Assembly (NCBI GenBank): GCA_023391775.1
Contig: JAEWAG010000161.1
Coordinates: forward strand, 1-6,274
DNA from: Pseudomonadota bacterium
GTDB lineage: Bacteria > Pseudomonadota > Gammaproteobacteria > Xanthomonadales > Xanthomonadaceae
Direction of reading: 5' to 3'
DNA: 6,274 nt
Part shown: piece by piece, positions 4,789-6,274 of the stretch
Layout of the letters: each line of letters begins with the position of its first letter
Numbering within the stretch: the stretch's first letter is position 1
Translations under genes and position numbers: made by a program
Notes under the pieces: model-generated
Told to the model about the DNA's origin: nothing
Databases searched by the model: none
The model's input: only the letters and a program-made list of their open reading frames with translations

Positions 4789-6274
4789 ATGGCACTGGAT
4801 TACCAGCCGCCGCTGGAAGAGGTCGCCTTCCTTCTCGGTCCGTGGTTGCGGGCCGAGGAGGACTGGCAGCAGATCGAGTGCTTTGCCGGGCTGGACGGCG
4901 AGACCGCGCAGGCGGTTCTCGCCGAGGCCGGCCGGTTCTGCGCCGAGGTGATCGCACCGCTCAACGCCAGCGGCGATGCCGAAGGCTGCCGCCTGGTCGA
5001 TGGCGCGGTGCGCACCCCGGCCGGGTTCGCCGCCGCGTATCGGCGCTTCGTCGATGACGGCTGGGCTGCGCTGGCGCGCGATCCGGAATACGGCGGCCAG
5101 GGCCTGCCAGGGCTGCTCGAGGTGGCCTTTACCGAAATGCAGGTGGCGGCCAACCATGGCTGGGCCATGTACCCCGGGCTGCTGGGCGGCGCGGTGGCCT
5201 GCCTGCAGGCGCATGCCTCGCCCGGGCTCAAGGCACGCTACCTGCCGCCGCTGGTCAGCGGCCGATGGCTGCCGACGATGTGCCTGACCGAGCCGCAGGC
5301 CGGCAGCGACCTCGCGCTGTTGCGCGCGCGCGCCGAGCCCGCCGATGACGGCAGCTGGGAAGTGTCGGGCAACAAGATCTTCATCTCCGGCGGCAGCCAG
5401 GACCTGACCGAGAACATCGTCCACCTGGTGCTGGCGCGGTTGCCGGACGCTCCAGCGGGCACGCGTGGGATCTCGCTGTTCCTGGTGCCGGCGGTGCTCG
5501 AGGACGGCAGCCGCAACGCGGTGCACTGCGACGGCATCGAACACAAGATGGGCATCAATGGCAGCGCCACCACCAGCCTGCGCCTGGAGCGAGCGCGCGG
5601 GTGGATGGTGGGCGAGCCGCACCGCGGCCTGCAGTCGATGTTCGTGATGATGAACGCCGCGCGCCTGCACGCGGCAATGCAGGGCGTGGGCCATGCCGAC
5701 CGCGCGTGGCAGCTCGCCGCCGACTACGCGGCGCAGCGCAGGCAGATGCGGACCCAGCCCAGGCACGACCCGGAGCAGGCCGCAGACCCGATCGCCGGAC
5801 ACCCGCCGATCCGCCAGCTGCTGGCCACGCTGCGTGGCTGGACAGAGGGCATGCGCGCGGCCGGGTTCTGGCTGGGCCACCAGATCGATCTGTCGCTGCA
5901 CGCGCCGGACCACACCCGACGGCTGCACGCGCAGGCCCTGGTCGAACTGCTGACGCCGGTGGCCAAGGCTTACTTCACCGGGTACGGACACATGCTGGCG
6001 GACCAGGCGTTGCAGGTGTTTGGCGGTTACGGCTACGTGCGCGAGTACGGCATCGAACAGGTGGTGCGCGACAGCCGCATCGCGATGATCAACGAGGGCA
6101 CCAACGAGATCCAGGCGCTGGACCTGCTGCAACGCAAGGTGCTGGCCGACGACGGCGCGCGCCTGCGGGTGTTCACCGGGGCCTGCCAGGCGCGGTGCGG
6201 GCAGGCGCGCCAGGCCGGCCTGCAGGAGCAGGCGTCGCGGCTGGAGCGGATGGGGCGCCTGCACGGCCATGCCC
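4789..6274 (+). CDS. Acyl-CoA dehydrogenase, FadE/DmdC-like, C-terminus beyond window
   Basis: This FAD-dependent enzyme introduces a C2-C3 double bond in an acyl-CoA. The reading frame stays open to the window edge, giving 495 residues, and relatives run to about 590-600, so the C-terminal domain is cut off by the window rather than by mutation. The opening YQPPLEEVAFLL matches the N-terminal extension of this long subfamily. A conserved flavin segment reads TMCLTEPQAGSDL (163-175), followed by KIFISGG (196-202) and GIEHKMGINGS (249-259). QVFGGYGYVREYGIEQVVRD lies at 409-428. The expected catalytic base is E436 in INEGTNEIQALD. It starts 14 bases after the vdh stop with only a weak CAGG upstream, which suggests translational coupling. 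Similar genes accompany ferulate clusters in Pseudomonas, and HcaD-type enzymes desaturate 3-arylpropanoyl-CoA in Acinetobacter. A role on dihydroferuloyl- or phloretoyl-CoA is therefore plausible but inferred. Fatty acyl-CoA remains possible. Confidence 0.88.
   Translation, partial: MALDYQPPLEEVAFLLGPWLRAEEDWQQIECFAGLDGETAQAVLAEAGRFCAEVIAPLNASGDAEGCRLVDGAVRTPAGFAAAYRRFVDDGWAALARDPEYGGQGLPGLLEVAFTEMQVAANHGWAMYPGLLGGAVACLQAHASPGLKARYLPPLVSGRWLPTMCLTEPQAGSDLALLRARAEPADDGSWEVSGNKIFISGGSQDLTENIVHLVLARLPDAPAGTRGISLFLVPAVLEDGSRNAVHCDGIEHKMGINGSATTSLRLERARGWMVGEPHRGLQSMFVMMNAARLHAAMQGVGHADRAWQLAADYAAQRRQMRTQPRHDPEQAADPIAGHPPIRQLLATLRGWTEGMRAAGFWLGHQIDLSLHAPDHTRRLHAQALVELLTPVAKAYFTGYGHMLADQALQVFGGYGYVREYGIEQVVRDSRIAMINEGTNEIQALDLLQRKVLADDGARLRVFTGACQARCGQARQAGLQEQASRLERMGRLHGHA

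Noticed and set aside
2390..4957. 855-codon open frame on the minus strand opposite ech and vdh
   Set aside because: Its translation is rich in Arg, His, Gly and Ala with no recognisable domain, and it exactly opposes two well-conserved genes. Long antisense frames are expected when third positions are mostly G or C.
4762..6270. 502-codon open frame on the minus strand opposite the acyl-CoA dehydrogenase
   Set aside because: Low-complexity His/Arg/Gln-rich translation without motifs. The plus strand carries an unmistakable acyl-CoA dehydrogenase.

Overview
The window is strongly GC-rich (by eye well above 60 % G+C) with compact, well-spaced genes. It looks like the chromosome of a proteobacterium, probably a gammaproteobacterium. 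The protein sequences recall hydroxycinnamate-degradation genes of Pseudomonas and Xanthomonadaceae-type bacteria. The genus is not proven by anything here, and I name the group only tentatively.

Layout from left to right: (1) a minus-strand AMP-forming CoA ligase, complete, whose start I move to the ATG at 1599; (2) a 77-bp divergent intergenic region holding a perfect 12-bp palindrome; (3) a plus-strand MarR-family regulator; (4) a 266-bp intergenic region with GC-rich stem-loops, then a sigma70-like promoter overlapped by a perfect 8-3-8 inverted repeat; (5) a plus-strand run of ech (p-hydroxycinnamoyl-CoA hydratase/lyase), vdh (vanillin/aromatic aldehyde dehydrogenase) and an acyl-CoA dehydrogenase of the long FadE/DmdC-like type, which runs off the right edge.

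Together these encode the CoA-dependent, non-beta-oxidative route for ferulate, p-coumarate and caffeate. The ligase makes the hydroxycinnamoyl-CoA. Ech hydrates it and splits it by retro-aldol cleavage to acetyl-CoA and an aromatic aldehyde (vanillin, 4-hydroxybenzaldehyde or protocatechualdehyde). Vdh oxidises the aldehyde to vanillate, 4-hydroxybenzoate or protocatechuate. The acyl-CoA dehydrogenase has no step in that route. The simplest proposal is that it desaturates dihydro-hydroxycinnamoyl-CoA (3-arylpropanoyl-CoA) and so feeds saturated-side-chain substrates into Ech. No transporter, vanillate demethylase or ring-cleavage gene is in the window.

The MarR protein is the obvious candidate to repress both promoters. 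The palindrome before ligase/marR and the inverted repeat before ech share the half-site TGTTAT/ATAACA, with different spacing between halves. By analogy with characterised regulators of this pathway, the inducer is probably the hydroxycinnamoyl-CoA that the ligase makes and Ech removes.

The pathway itself is known. What deserves a second look is the operator pair with unequal spacing, the acyl-CoA dehydrogenase in the operon, the overlapping stem-loops before ech, and the difference in codon use between ech and vdh. I found no mobile element, CRISPR array, tRNA or rRNA.
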